Assembly (NCBI GenBank): GCA_029258735.1
Contig: JAPDKD010000029.1
Span: forward strand, 1-42,125
DNA from: an archaeon
Lineage (GTDB): Archaea > Thermoproteota > Thermoprotei > Thermofilales > JAPDKD01
Length of the DNA stretch: 42,125 nucleotides
Direction: 5' to 3'
A program made the position numbers and the translations under genes. Of the stretch, positions 1 through 10,027 are shown piece by piece. The number at the start of each line of letters is the position of its first letter. Position 1 is the stretch's first letter. A model generated the notes under the pieces. It had not been told where the DNA came from and did no database searches. It saw only the letters and a program-made list of their open reading frames with translations.

Positions 1-21
1 TAGTCCAGCAAAAAAATACCT

Positions 22-885
22 ATGTATTTGGTGGCTGTTCAGCTTAAGCTTCATGAGACGGACCTCGAAAGCATAATAAACTATAGGAGAAAAATCGAAG
101 CGACTTTCGAGGAAATATGCTCAGAAATAGGAAGCGGCAATGCGTTGGTTGCTTTCCCTGAACATATAGGCACGTTCATCTATCATATATTATTAAAGAA
201 AAAGAAGATATTGACAGCGTCGCTACTTAAGGCTTCACTACTATTCCTATATAATCTGCCTAGCCGCCCGCATCCTCTGTCAGCTTTGATAACCGCACTT
301 AGCAGTAAAGCATTATCAATTTACCGGGAAATATTTTGTTCTAACGCAGAGAAATACAGCTACAACGTTGCAGCTGGAAGCACGCTTCTTCCAATGCACG
401 GTAAAGTGTACAATGCAGCATATCTTTTTGACAAGACGGGAAGAGTGGTTCTGATTCAGAAAAAGGTTCACTTGGTAGATTTTGAGGCGAAAAGCCTTCA
501 CCTCTCCTGCGGCTCGATCAGAGAGTTAAAGGTAGCTGAAATATGCGGCAAAAGGGTTGGCGTAGCCGTATGCTACGACGCCTTCTTCAACGACGTAATG
601 GCGAGGCTCGACGAATTGAGGGCTGAAGTACTTGTCCAGCCCTCCGCAAACCCCGAAGTGTGGGACGAAAGGCTAGAGAAGGAATGGCCTAGAGGCTGCT
701 TAGAGCATCTTTGCAAGAGTAAATATGGCCGAGCATGTGTTAATCCGATGCTTGTGGGAGATGCCGCTAAAATGCATTTTGAAGGGAAAAGCTCGATTGC
801 CGTTAAAGACGAGGATGGATGCAGGTACGTTGAAAGAATTGAGGATCCGCGGGCGGAAGGCTTCATCGTTGTTGAACTGCCTTAA
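22..885 (+). CDS. Carbon-nitrogen hydrolase (nitrilase superfamily) protein
   Basis: ORF with nitrilase-fold motifs: 'FPEH' (Glu), 'IQKKVHL' (Lys), 'GVAVCYDAFF' (Cys). Confidence 0.8.
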   Translation: MYLVAVQLKLHETDLESIINYRRKIEATFEEICSEIGSGNALVAFPEHIGTFIYHILLKKKKILTASLLKASLLFLYNLPSRPHPLSALITALSSKALSIYREIFCSNAEKYSYNVAAGSTLLPMHGKVYNAAYLFDKTGRVVLIQKKVHLVDFEAKSLHLSCGSIRELKVAEICGKRVGVAVCYDAFFNDVMARLDELRAEVLVQPSANPEVWDERLEKEWPRGCLEHLCKSKYGRACVNPMLVGDAAKMHFEGKSSIAVKDEDGCRYVERIEDPRAEGFIVVELP

Positions 886-956
886 CTGTCAGGTTTATCT
901 CGGAGGCGCGTGCTGCTTTTAAGCTTCGTGTAGAAAGAGTATGTGGAGGGTGGGCG

Positions 957-2255
957 ATGGTTCTTGAATTTCGCAGGTATAGGGACGGCGATGAAGTTGG
1001 AATTGTTGAGACGATGAATTCTGCTTTTGAGACGTTTAGGCAGTGGGGTTTAACCAGCGATATTTGGTTAGAGCTTACTCGGAGAGATTACGGGTTTAGG
1101 CGGGACCTGGCTTTAGTAGCTGAGGAAAACGGGAAGATAGTCGGGCATGTGCAGCTGGTTTTAAGGAAGCTTAGATATGGCTGTGCCGTATTTACTACTG
1201 GAGGCATAGCAAATGTCTCGACTAGGCCGGAGCATAGGGGTAGGGGAATTGCGACTAGGCTTATGAGCCTGGCTGTGGAGACGTGCCGCGAAGAAGGCAT
1301 CCCTATATCATCGCTTTGGACGGGGTTTCTGAGCCCTGCCCACCACATATACAGGAAGCTGGGCTATGTTGACACTTTTTCGCCTTACAGCTTTGGCGCT
1401 CATCTTCTAGAGGTTAAGGAAGCCTTGAAACTATTAGGAGGAAACGGCGTGGAAGTGCGTGAGCTTCAAAGCGCCGACCTAGATGAGATACGGAAAATAT
1501 ACGCGTTGTTTACTGAGGGGTGGATCGGGCCTGGAGTAAGAGACGTGGAATACGTGAGGAACAAGTTCACTGACAAGCAGTTTTATCATACCTTCTTCTA
1601 CGATGAACCCGAAAACTTTGTCAGGCTGGTCAGCGTTGACGGCGGAAAAGTGACCGGTTATGTGATTGCAGCATTCGGAGGCAAGCTGTCTCGCCGCTAT
1701 GGAGACCCGTATGCTGGCTCTGTGCTGGAAGCCATAGCCTTAGATGAGAAGTCCCTACGCTGTTTGATGCAATCCGCACTTCAGGAGCTGTTAGAGGCTG
1801 GAGCAAAAAAGGTTTGGGTAAACGCTCCGGATATTCCGCTGTATCGGCGCCTCCTTCCCGAGTTTAGGAAAGTTGGAGGGCAGGGTACCTATATGGATAA
1901 GATAATAGACCTGCCAGCTCTGCTGGAGCAGGTTAAGAACGAGTTAGAGCGACGTCTAATAGAGAGGGGGGTTAGTGTGTCAACAAGTATAAAGTTGGCT
2001 GTCGACTCGGGCAGCGCCGCGCTTAAGATCGAAGACGATAGCATCACCGTCAGTAGGGAAGACTCGTCTCCCAGTTGTATTTCTCTCAGCGATAGGAATT
2101 TCCTCAAAATGTTCTACGGAGTTGAGTCTTTCGAGGAGCTTCTGCAGAGGCGGGCTGTGCGCTCGCTAAAACTGGCCAGCGGTATGGAGCTGGAAATACT
2201 GTCCACGCTCTTCCCGAAGAACTTATTCTACGTATGGCCTCTAGACCACTGGTAG
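957..2255 (+). CDS. GNAT family N-acetyltransferase, Eis-like two-domain
   Basis: N-terminal GNAT motif A 'VSTRPEHRGRGIATRLMSLAVE'; 432 aa with a C-terminal extension resembling the Eis/SCP2 arrangement. Confidence 0.75.
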   Translation: MVLEFRRYRDGDEVGIVETMNSAFETFRQWGLTSDIWLELTRRDYGFRRDLALVAEENGKIVGHVQLVLRKLRYGCAVFTTGGIANVSTRPEHRGRGIATRLMSLAVETCREEGIPISSLWTGFLSPAHHIYRKLGYVDTFSPYSFGAHLLEVKEALKLLGGNGVEVRELQSADLDEIRKIYALFTEGWIGPGVRDVEYVRNKFTDKQFYHTFFYDEPENFVRLVSVDGGKVTGYVIAAFGGKLSRRYGDPYAGSVLEAIALDEKSLRCLMQSALQELLEAGAKKVWVNAPDIPLYRRLLPEFRKVGGQGTYMDKIIDLPALLEQVKNELERRLIERGVSVSTSIKLAVDSGSAALKIEDDSITVSREDSSPSCISLSDRNFLKMFYGVESFEELLQRRAVRSLKLASGMELEILSTLFPKNLFYVWPLDHW

Positions 2256-2263
2256 CGAATGTA

Positions 2264-3730
2264 TTACCTGCGGAAATATCCTTTCTTTTTTTGTATCCTC
2301 CTTATGCCGCCTCTCAGGCTGTATGCCTTAAACCCCTTCTCCCTCATTAGGCGTGCTGCTTCGAGACTGAGCGCGCCCTCGTCACATACTAGCACATAGG
2401 TCTTATTTTTATCCAGCTTATTGAGGAGCATCGGTAGCTCCATGAAGTCTATATTCAGCGAATTTTTCAGGTGCCATCTGCCATATTTTGAGGACGGCCT
2501 TAGGTCTAAGATAACCGCGTTTTGGGGTATTTCATCGACCTCGTACTTTTCAGTCAGCTTGGGCATCGCAGCGCTTCTAAGGTCTATGACTTTAGCGCTT
2601 TGAACGGCTTTTCTCAAGATTTCTCCGCTTATCTTCTCTTCTTCTCTTTCAACCTCGTCAAGCGAGGCATGAGTCTTCGGGTGCTCCGCGAACGCGCCGC
2701 AGTATTCCTTCACTAGAAGCGAGAATCGGTAAGTGCCTATCCTCTCCGCCTCTGCTACTATTTCGTCTTTATCTAGCCCTATGAGAGGTCTGTATATTGG
2801 CGCGCGTACAGCTAGTGAGGAAACGTAGAGGTTTCTAAGGGTTTGAGAAGCCACTTGGCCGAGAACTTCCCCAGTCACTATTCCCTCTGCTCCAGTTTTT
2901 TCAGCGATCATTTCAGCTGCCCTATACATGTACCTCTTCAGCAGGACGTTCAGAAGCGACAGCTCAGTTTTCGTCCTAAGCTCGTAGAGAAACTCTCTGA
3001 AGTCCACAACGTAGAGCTTCGGCCTGTATCCGTAGCTCCACTTGTCCGCTAAAACCTTAAGGACAGACAGCACCGCTGCTTCAGCGGCCTCGCCGGCCAA
3101 GTTGCAAAAGACGTAGTCTACCCTTGCGCCCCGCCTCATCATGTACCACGCTGCTACAGGTGAGTCTATTCCCCCGGAAACAAGTGCAACGACTCTTCCC
3201 TCGGATCCTAGAGGAAGGCCGCCGCAGCATTTCTTAACTTCAGTAAAGAGGTAGGCGCGTTTCTCCCTTATCTCCACGAACACTTCTGCCTCAGGTTTTT
3301 TCAAATCTACTCCCCGCGAAAGGGGGTACAGCGCGTCTCCGAGCTTTTTCGCCACGTCCATTGAAGTGAAGCTGTGGCTGCCCCTCCTCCTAACGCGTAC
3401 GGCGAACTTCTTGCCTTTTACGTGCTCCGCGAAAATGTCGCGTGCCTTTTTCACCAGCTCGTCCAGAGTGTCGAACTCGACCTCGAGAGCTGCGGATAGC
3501 GACTTTATGCCGAAAACCCTGCAAACCTGTTCTGCGGCTTTTTCTGCATCGTCCGTGTAAATGTATATTCTCCCCGGCTCAGCCTTAATCTCAAATGAGA
3601 TTTTTGCCGAACCTAGAGAATCCTTAATGTTACTTAGGAGAAGTTTCTCGAATAGGCGGCGAGTTTTCCTTCCCTTTATTGTAAGCTCTCCGGGCCTAAC
3701 TAAAACAATTCTCCTTATCTGCTCGTCCAT
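2264..3730 (-). CDS. thiI: tRNA 4-thiouridine synthase ThiI with C-terminal rhodanese domain
   Basis: N-terminal THUMP region, PP-loop 'ALVSGGIDSPVAAWYMMRRG', 'EYCGAFAEHPKTHA', and a rhodanese-like C-terminus with 'VLVCDEGALS'. Confidence 0.9.
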   Translation of the reverse strand: MDEQIRRIVLVRPGELTIKGRKTRRLFEKLLLSNIKDSLGSAKISFEIKAEPGRIYIYTDDAEKAAEQVCRVFGIKSLSAALEVEFDTLDELVKKARDIFAEHVKGKKFAVRVRRRGSHSFTSMDVAKKLGDALYPLSRGVDLKKPEAEVFVEIREKRAYLFTEVKKCCGGLPLGSEGRVVALVSGGIDSPVAAWYMMRRGARVDYVFCNLAGEAAEAAVLSVLKVLADKWSYGYRPKLYVVDFREFLYELRTKTELSLLNVLLKRYMYRAAEMIAEKTGAEGIVTGEVLGQVASQTLRNLYVSSLAVRAPIYRPLIGLDKDEIVAEAERIGTYRFSLLVKEYCGAFAEHPKTHASLDEVEREEEKISGEILRKAVQSAKVIDLRSAAMPKLTEKYEVDEIPQNAVILDLRPSSKYGRWHLKNSLNIDFMELPMLLNKLDKNKTYVLVCDEGALSLEAARLMREKGFKAYSLRGGIRRIQKKKGYFRR

Positions 3731-3769
3731 TACTAGATAGACACCTAGACGTAAACGCTTCGACGAATA

Positions 3770-4654
3770 TTAAATGGCTTCTCTGATCTGTTGCAGTCCT
3801 CTGAGTATCGCTTCTGCCACGGAGACTTTAGATATAGGGGAAGGCACGGAATCGGTTGCAGCGGCCTCCTTTACACCTTCATGATATATTCTGTCCAGAG
3901 CGCCCTTAACCAACAGCGCGTGAGTGCAGGCAACGTAAACGTTTGCGGCCCCCATTTTAAGCATGCTTCTAGCTGCCAGGGCTATCGTGCCTCCAGTGCT
4001 TATAATATCGTCTATTATCAGGACGTTCTTTCCGCTTACATCAATCTCCTTGGGAGAAATCGCAACCTCACCCGTCACTCTGTCTCTGGTCTTCTCCAAG
4101 TAGTCGTAGCTTAAGCCTAGAACCTTGGCCGCCTCCTCTGCGCGGTGAAGAGCCCCCTTATCCGGAGCTAAAACTACTCCCTGACCGAGCTTAACGCGGA
4201 AGTAGTCTGCGAGCTCTTTCACTGGCAGTACGTTTACGTGAGGTATGCTGAGCCACTCGTCTAGGCTGCGTGGTTGATGAATATCGACGGTCACCAGAGC
4301 GTCAGCTCCAGCTGTTTCAAGCCCCCGAAGAACTATCGAAACTGTTATGGGCTCACCTTCCAGGAAGCGTTTATCCTGGCGAGCATAGGCGACGTAAGGT
4401 ATTGCAACTACGACTCTATCTGCCCCCGCGCCTTTAGCTGCGTCTATAGCCATTAGTAGCTTCATGTAGGCAACGTCTTGGGGGGCGTAGAGAGAGTGCA
4501 CTATTAACGTAGTGCCTCCAAGTTTTTCGGGTATTCGCAGGTAAGATTCACCGTCCGGAAAAGTTTTTTCCTCAGCCCTAACCAAGCGCGCGCCAAGCTT
4601 TTCAGCCAACTTAGCCGCTATGCCATTCGAAAAGGAAGTTGCCACGACAAACAT
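3770..4654 (-). CDS. prs: Ribose-phosphate pyrophosphokinase
   Basis: 'FPDGESYLRI', 'PYVAYARQDKRF', 'VDIHQP' and PRPP loop 'VLIIDDIISTGGTI'. Confidence 0.92.
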   Translation of the reverse strand: MFVVATSFSNGIAAKLAEKLGARLVRAEEKTFPDGESYLRIPEKLGGTTLIVHSLYAPQDVAYMKLLMAIDAAKGAGADRVVVAIPYVAYARQDKRFLEGEPITVSIVLRGLETAGADALVTVDIHQPRSLDEWLSIPHVNVLPVKELADYFRVKLGQGVVLAPDKGALHRAEEAAKVLGLSYDYLEKTRDRVTGEVAISPKEIDVSGKNVLIIDDIISTGGTIALAARSMLKMGAANVYVACTHALLVKGALDRIYHEGVKEAAATDSVPSPISKVSVAEAILRGLQQIREAI

Positions 4655-4745
4655 AGCTTCACCACATCAATACATTAAAGCCAGCAGTAATAAAGCTCCC
4701 CTTAGCCTAAAGACTTAAAAACAGTGACTCGCATTTGTCTCTGTC

Positions 4746-5462
4746 ATGTCAAGACACCTAAAAAGCCGTGACCTAGCCTTAGCCTCTATCTTCGCTGCAC
4801 TTTACGTCGTCACCTCGACCATTCCAGGAATAAGGCTACCCATGCTGCCGAAAATTAGCATCCAAGTTGAGGCGCTACTGGCTACGCTCTTCGGCGTTAT
4901 TCTAGGCCCTTACCTCGGCTCTCTCTCAACGTTGCTCGGCGTCTTCTTGGCGTGGCTGCTACCTCCCGGCACTCCAAAAATAACCGGACTCGTTTTCATG
5001 CTAGCGCCCCCATCAAACGCCTTGGTCTCAGGACTTCTCTATAAGGGTAGAAATAAAGAGGCAGCTGCTATCCTTCTCGCTGGGCTTGTAGTCATGTCGC
5101 TCTCACCGATCTTTTCCCCACTGACCTCGCACTGGCTTGTCTATATTCTAGCAGTATATGACAAGGTCGTTGCGGTCGCAGCCGCTATTACTTACGGCTA
5201 CATTAAGAAAAAGCTTAGGCGCGGCCTGGCTTCTTACGTGGTGCTCGGCTTTGTAGGCATAGAAGCCGACAATATCACGGGCAATGCGGTGTTTTCTCTA
5301 CCCTTTATATATGGCGGCGTCTTCGGGCTTCCAGAGAGCATAATAAGGGGCATATATGTGGCCGAAGCTGTCACAGTTCCTCTTCTAAGGGTCGTGCAGA
5401 GCCTCTTGGCCGGAATCCTAGTCTACTCCGTCCTAAAGGTGGTAAAAATTGTTAGGAAATGA
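4746..5462 (+). CDS. Integral membrane protein, ECF transporter S-component-like
   Basis: ~6 hydrophobic segments; N-terminal 'LALASIFAALYVV' and 'ALLATLFGVILGPYLG' resemble ECF S-components. Confidence 0.55.
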   Translation: MSRHLKSRDLALASIFAALYVVTSTIPGIRLPMLPKISIQVEALLATLFGVILGPYLGSLSTLLGVFLAWLLPPGTPKITGLVFMLAPPSNALVSGLLYKGRNKEAAAILLAGLVVMSLSPIFSPLTSHWLVYILAVYDKVVAVAAAITYGYIKKKLRRGLASYVVLGFVGIEADNITGNAVFSLPFIYGGVFGLPESIIRGIYVAEAVTVPLLRVVQSLLAGILVYSVLKVVKIVRK

Positions 5463-6324
5463 CTTGCAAGACTGTTAAAAGCACGGGCAGCACTACAATA
5501 GATACGAAGATAGTAAGCCCCATAACTATCCTGGCCACTTCCTTCGCGTCCATTCCTAGCTCGTTTGCTAGGGCAACGTTTGAAATAGCTGGCGAAGAAA
5601 GGGCCTCCAGCAGCAGTACGTAGAGAGGCACTGACGATATTCTGTATACCGTTGCGACTATGGCTGTTAACGTTAACGATATGGCTACGCGCGAAAAATA
5701 TATCGACAAGTCCTTGGGGTTAAACTTCATTTCGCGGGAGAAATCTATTCCGAGTAGAAGTATAGCTAAGATAGGCGCGGCCTCCCCCACCTCGGAAGCC
5801 AGCCTCACAGCGTCCTCCGGTATTTGTAGGCTAAACGCGGTTGCGAGAAGAGCTGCGAGAATAGCGTAAAGCGGAGGGAACTTCATAAGCCTTCTCAGGG
5901 ACTTTTTCAGCGGCTCACGGATTAACAAAGGGGCCAACACGTTAGAGGTTGTTACGCTTCCAAGCATGTAGAAAGCAACATAGGTTACGCCCTCAGCTCC
6001 CCACACCGAGTAGGCTATCGGGATAGGTAGATAGCCCGCATTTGGCTTCATAGCCACAAGAGTATATTCCGGTTTTTTAGTAGCCAAGTAGAAAACAAAC
6101 GCCGTCACCACAACCGAGGCAACCGCCGTGAGAGTTAGCAGGCTTCCCTGCCCCAGGGCCTGTCCATAAATGGAGGCAAAAAGAAGAAAGGGAAAGAGAA
6201 TATTGATTACAATGCTGGAAATCACCTTAGACTCGCGCTCGTCGGGCTTCACCGTCAAGCCGTATATTAGCCCAAGGCTCAGCGGTACGTAGAGCTTGAG
6301 CAAGGCATAGATTACGGAGTACAA
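5452..6324 (-). CDS. AEC (auxin efflux carrier) family permease-like protein
   Basis: ~290 aa, multiple TM segments, 'LSSPAISNVALANELGMDAKEVARIVMGLTIFVSIVVLPV' typical of AEC permease C-termini. Confidence 0.65.
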   Translation of the reverse strand: MYSVIYALLKLYVPLSLGLIYGLTVKPDERESKVISSIVINILFPFLLFASIYGQALGQGSLLTLTAVASVVVTAFVFYLATKKPEYTLVAMKPNAGYLPIPIAYSVWGAEGVTYVAFYMLGSVTTSNVLAPLLIREPLKKSLRRLMKFPPLYAILAALLATAFSLQIPEDAVRLASEVGEAAPILAILLLGIDFSREMKFNPKDLSIYFSRVAISLTLTAIVATVYRISSVPLYVLLLEALSSPAISNVALANELGMDAKEVARIVMGLTIFVSIVVLPVLLTVLQVIS

Positions 6325-6340
6325 AAAATCTACCTCCTAG

Positions 6341-7867
6341 TCAGAGAGGAGGGATTTTTCTTCCATATTTACGGGCGAAGCGCACCGAGGGAATATACGT
6401 GTCCATGCGATTTGCCTTCACCATATCGAGCCGACCAACAGACGTGTTAACTGGACGTTTTTTAACGTTCTCCGGCTGCTCACGCGCCTCTCTACTTATC
6501 TCAGCTAGAACACGAGCATAATAATCTATAGCCTCCTTAGGCTCCGACTCAGTAAACTCTATCATGAGAGCCTCCTCAACTATAGGCGGAAAATATATGG
6601 TTGGCGCATGCACCCCATAGTCGAGCAAAGCTTTAGCTACATCTTCCGCCGTAACCACATAGTCTCTAGCCAAGGGCTTAGCCGAGAGCACTACCTCGTG
6701 CTTCCTAGGCACGCCAGCAGCATAGGGTATATCGTAACCCTCTACCTCCTTCATCCTACTGATGAAATAGTTTGTGGCAAGCACAGCCTGCTCCGTAGCC
6801 TTCTTAAGCCCCTCACCGCCCATGCTCAGAATATAGATGTAAGCCTTGATTAGGGGCACTATATTGCCATAGTAGGCCCTCACCATGCCTATCGAGTGCT
6901 TCACGCTATAGTCCCAGTAGTACTTCTCCCCGTCGTAAGCTATCAGCGGCACCGGGAGATAATTCACGAGCTCGCCTTTGGCCAAAACCACGCCCGCACC
7001 CGGACCCCCGCCGCCGTGAGGCGACGCGAAAGTCTTGTGCAGATTCAGGTGTACAATGTCGAAGCCCATGTCCCCCGGCCTCGCGTAGCCCATTATCCCG
7101 TTAAGGTTTGCTCCATCATAGTAAAGCAGGCCTCCAGCATCATGGACAATGCGGGAAATCTCCAGGATATCCTTCTCGAAAAGCCCTAGCGTGTTCGGAT
7201 TGGTCAACATGATACCTGCGGTCCTCTCTGACACCGCAGCTTCAAGCGCTTCCAAGTCAACGTAACCGTCCCGGCTCGGTATAGTTATCACTTTGAAACC
7301 AGCCATAGCAGCGCTAGCAAAGTTCGTCCCGTGAGCCGAGTCCGGTATAAGCATTTCGTCCCTCTTCTCGCCCCTATTCTCATGATAAGCCCTTATCATT
7401 AAAACTCCGGTGAGTTCTCCGTGCGCTCCCGCTGAGGGTTGCAGCGAGCCGCGGTCCATACCTGTGATCTCGGCCAGCCACCTCTCAAGCCAGTATAGAA
7501 CCTCCAGCAAGCCCTGAACGGTCTCCTCCGGCTGCTCCGGGTGCACATACAAAAGCTTGCTCAGAAGCGGGTTGTGCTCACTGATTTTAGGGTTATACTT
7601 CATGGTGCAAGAACCCAGGGGGTACGTTCCCGAATCAACGCCCCAGTTCATCTGAGAAAGACGGGTAAAATGCCTGACCACTTCCACCTCGCTGACCTCG
7701 GGAAGCTCTATCCGACGCCTAGCCATGCCCGGAGGAACAAGCTCGCCCACATCCACGATTCCCGCGTCATCTTCCTCAAAGCTGGGCGCCGCGAACCCTC
7801 TTCTCCCCTCCCTCGAAAGCTCATATATCAGGAGCTCCCTCCACTTAGCCTGCCTAAACGTCGCCAA
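6341..7867 (-). CDS. gcvPB: Glycine dehydrogenase (decarboxylating) subunit 2
   Basis: PLP-binding 'HLNLHKTFASPHGGGGPGAG', 'QPSAGAHGELTG', 'DSAHGTNFASA'. Start trimmed from the ORF track (7951) to an in-frame TTG at 7867, because the extended N-terminus is non-homologous-looking and lies inside gcvPA. Confidence 0.9.
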   Translation of the reverse strand: MATFRQAKWRELLIYELSREGRRGFAAPSFEEDDAGIVDVGELVPPGMARRRIELPEVSEVEVVRHFTRLSQMNWGVDSGTYPLGSCTMKYNPKISEHNPLLSKLLYVHPEQPEETVQGLLEVLYWLERWLAEITGMDRGSLQPSAGAHGELTGVLMIRAYHENRGEKRDEMLIPDSAHGTNFASAAMAGFKVITIPSRDGYVDLEALEAAVSERTAGIMLTNPNTLGLFEKDILEISRIVHDAGGLLYYDGANLNGIMGYARPGDMGFDIVHLNLHKTFASPHGGGGPGAGVVLAKGELVNYLPVPLIAYDGEKYYWDYSVKHSIGMVRAYYGNIVPLIKAYIYILSMGGEGLKKATEQAVLATNYFISRMKEVEGYDIPYAAGVPRKHEVVLSAKPLARDYVVTAEDVAKALLDYGVHAPTIYFPPIVEEALMIEFTESEPKEAIDYYARVLAEISREAREQPENVKKRPVNTSVGRLDMVKANRMDTYIPSVRFARKYGRKIPPL

Positions 7868-9281
7868 CCACCTCCTCCAGAGCCTCGACAAGCCTATCAA
7901 TGTCCGCCCTACTATGTATCTCGGTAACCGCAACCATGAAAGACTCCCCAAGCTTAGGCAAGCGAGTCACCACGGGGCCCACCAGTATATCCTTCGCGAG
8001 AAGTTTCCTCCGAACCTCCTCCGCGGACAAGAGTTCGGAGCGAACCGCAAAGCTCTTAAAGAAATATCTCCCCACGGCTGGCGCCCTAAAGCCTTCTATC
8101 CTGTTTATCTGCGAAGCAGCGTAGCGAGCACGAACCGCAATCGTTCGAGACAGCTCCCTAAGGCCAGAAGAACCGAGAAGGGAAAGGTAAACAGCCGCCG
8201 CTAGCGCGCAAAGCGCCTGATTAGTGCAAATATTAGATGTAGCCCGCTCCCTCCTAATATGCTGCTCCCTAGTCTGCAAAATCATCGCGAAACCCCTCTC
8301 GCCCCGCATGGAGGTAGTCATCCCTATAAGGCGTCCCGGCAGCTGCCTCACAAGCCTCCTCTCCCCCCTCACCCCAAAGAAGCCTAGAAGCGGGCCTCCA
8401 TAGTTAAGCCCGAGCCCCAAAGGCTGCCCCTCCCCAACCGCGATGTCGGCGCCATAGTCTCCGGGAGGACGTATAAGCCCCAGAGACAGGGGATCCACGC
8501 CAGCAACCAAGAGAGCCCCATGAGAGTGGCATAAGCTGCTTATCTCGTCCACCTGCTCCTCAATCGGCCCGTAGAAGTAGGGAACCTCGACGTAGACGGC
8601 CGCTGCGTCGTCGTCCAGCTTCCTTTTCAGATCGCCTATGTCGAGCAGGCCGCTGTCAGCCCCGTTCTCCACGGTTACCAGCTCCAGCCCCTGAGCCTTC
8701 ACAATGGTCTCCGCGACCTTCAAGTAGCAGGGGTTAGCGAACTCTGGCACCAAGATCTTCCGCCTGCGAGTGACGCGGGCAGCCATAAGGAAAGCCTCGG
8801 CGAGAGCGGTGCTACCATCATACATGCTCGCATTAACCACGTCCATCTCCAACAGGTCGGCCATAAGGCTCTGATACTCGAACAAGGCCTGAAGCATGCC
8901 CTGCGAAACCTCCGCCTGATAAGGCGTATAACTCGTGTAGAACTCGCTGCGCCCCACAATCTCGAGCACCACGGCCGGAACGTAATGCGGCGCCAAGCCA
9001 GCAGCGAAGCACAGCATCTCCAAGCAACTACTCACGCGGTCAGCCTTATCCGTCAGCAGCCTATACACTTCAGCCTCCGACAAGGGGCGGCCAGCGCCCA
9101 CCCTTAGAGGCCGCTTTAGCCGAACCTCATCTGGAATATCGCCGAAAAGCTCGGAGACGTCGCTTACGCCTACGGCTTCAAGCATCTCCCGCGTAACCCT
9201 ACCGTCAGAATTAGGAAGCCAAGGAAGTCCCAAAAAACCACCAAGAACAAAAACACTAAGACAAAAATAAACATGCGCCAT
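7854..9281 (-). CDS. gcvPA: Glycine dehydrogenase (decarboxylating) subunit 1
   Basis: 'PWLPNSDGRVTREMLEAVGVSDVSELF', 'YTPYQAEVSQGMLQALFEYQS', 'DVVNASMYDGSTALAEA'. The start codon is uncertain; the first ~20 residues look hydrophobic and unusual. Confidence 0.9.
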   Translation of the reverse strand: MAHVYFCLSVFVLGGFLGLPWLPNSDGRVTREMLEAVGVSDVSELFGDIPDEVRLKRPLRVGAGRPLSEAEVYRLLTDKADRVSSCLEMLCFAAGLAPHYVPAVVLEIVGRSEFYTSYTPYQAEVSQGMLQALFEYQSLMADLLEMDVVNASMYDGSTALAEAFLMAARVTRRRKILVPEFANPCYLKVAETIVKAQGLELVTVENGADSGLLDIGDLKRKLDDDAAAVYVEVPYFYGPIEEQVDEISSLCHSHGALLVAGVDPLSLGLIRPPGDYGADIAVGEGQPLGLGLNYGGPLLGFFGVRGERRLVRQLPGRLIGMTTSMRGERGFAMILQTREQHIRRERATSNICTNQALCALAAAVYLSLLGSSGLRELSRTIAVRARYAASQINRIEGFRAPAVGRYFFKSFAVRSELLSAEEVRRKLLAKDILVGPVVTRLPKLGESFMVAVTEIHSRADIDRLVEALEEVVGDV

Positions 9282-9313
9282 AAATCTTCCAACCAGCTAC
9301 TTCATGCATCGCC

Positions 9314-10027
9314 TTAGACTAATTCTACAGATACCTTCCACACTTCTATTCCAATTTTTTCCGCAGCTCTGGCTGCGTCTTTCTCTATTTTTAGTGCTAT
9401 GAGGACTATGCGGGCTACTTTTTCGCCTATGGTTTTCTCGTATGCTTGCGCCAGGCTTAGGGCTTGGCTTACTGCTTCGCGTCCAGCTTTTTCCTCTACC
9501 TCGACTATTACTGCGCCGTTTTCGTCCTCCATGATGAGGTCTATTTCTGCCTCGCCTTCTCCCGTGTCGACGCGTTTTTTAACGGCTTTTATGCGCCTGC
9601 ACCTTAGGAGCTCGGGGTGGTTAGCAAGGAGCACTAGTAGAGGTTCCTCGTAGAGGTGAGTGTATTCGCCTCCACGCGATATGAGCTCGGCGCCTTCCCT
9701 GGCGGATATGTAGCGTGTTCCCATCTGCTTGGGGTAGACGTCTACGAGCTTGCCCGCTCTGCATATTAGGAGTATGCAGGTGTTCTGGACATTGAGGCGG
9801 CCGCTCCTAGTAAGCGGCAAGGGTTTTCCGCGTCCGTACCTCACCTTGCCCCTGATCTGCGGTGGCAGGAGCCTTATCTGCGATATGACTTTCTCCTCGT
9901 CTATTTCGTCCCGCGAGGCTACTCTATATGGTATGCAGCTGTTTTCGAGCACACGAACAACGTCTTCCCAGCCTGGACCTCTGACAAGTATTACCTTTAC
10001 CCCGTCTTGTGATGAATGTGTCTTCAT
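9314..10027 (-). CDS. NucS/DUF91-like (PD-(D/E)XK fold) nuclease-family protein
   Basis: C-terminal half 'EAEIDLIMEDENGAVIVEVEEKAGREAVSQALSLAQAYEK' and 'VARIVLIALKIEKDAARAAEKIGIEVWKV' resemble the NucS C-terminal nuclease domain. Confidence 0.6.
   Translation of the reverse strand: MKTHSSQDGVKVILVRGPGWEDVVRVLENSCIPYRVASRDEIDEEKVISQIRLLPPQIRGKVRYGRGKPLPLTRSGRLNVQNTCILLICRAGKLVDVYPKQMGTRYISAREGAELISRGGEYTHLYEEPLLVLLANHPELLRCRRIKAVKKRVDTGEGEAEIDLIMEDENGAVIVEVEEKAGREAVSQALSLAQAYEKTIGEKVARIVLIALKIEKDAARAAEKIGIEVWKVSVELV

Noticed and set aside
7725-8204. + strand 159-aa ORF antisense to gcvPB/gcvPA (also 7541-7927)
   Set aside because: Overlaps two confidently identified genes; no recognisable motifs; consistent with codon-bias artefact.
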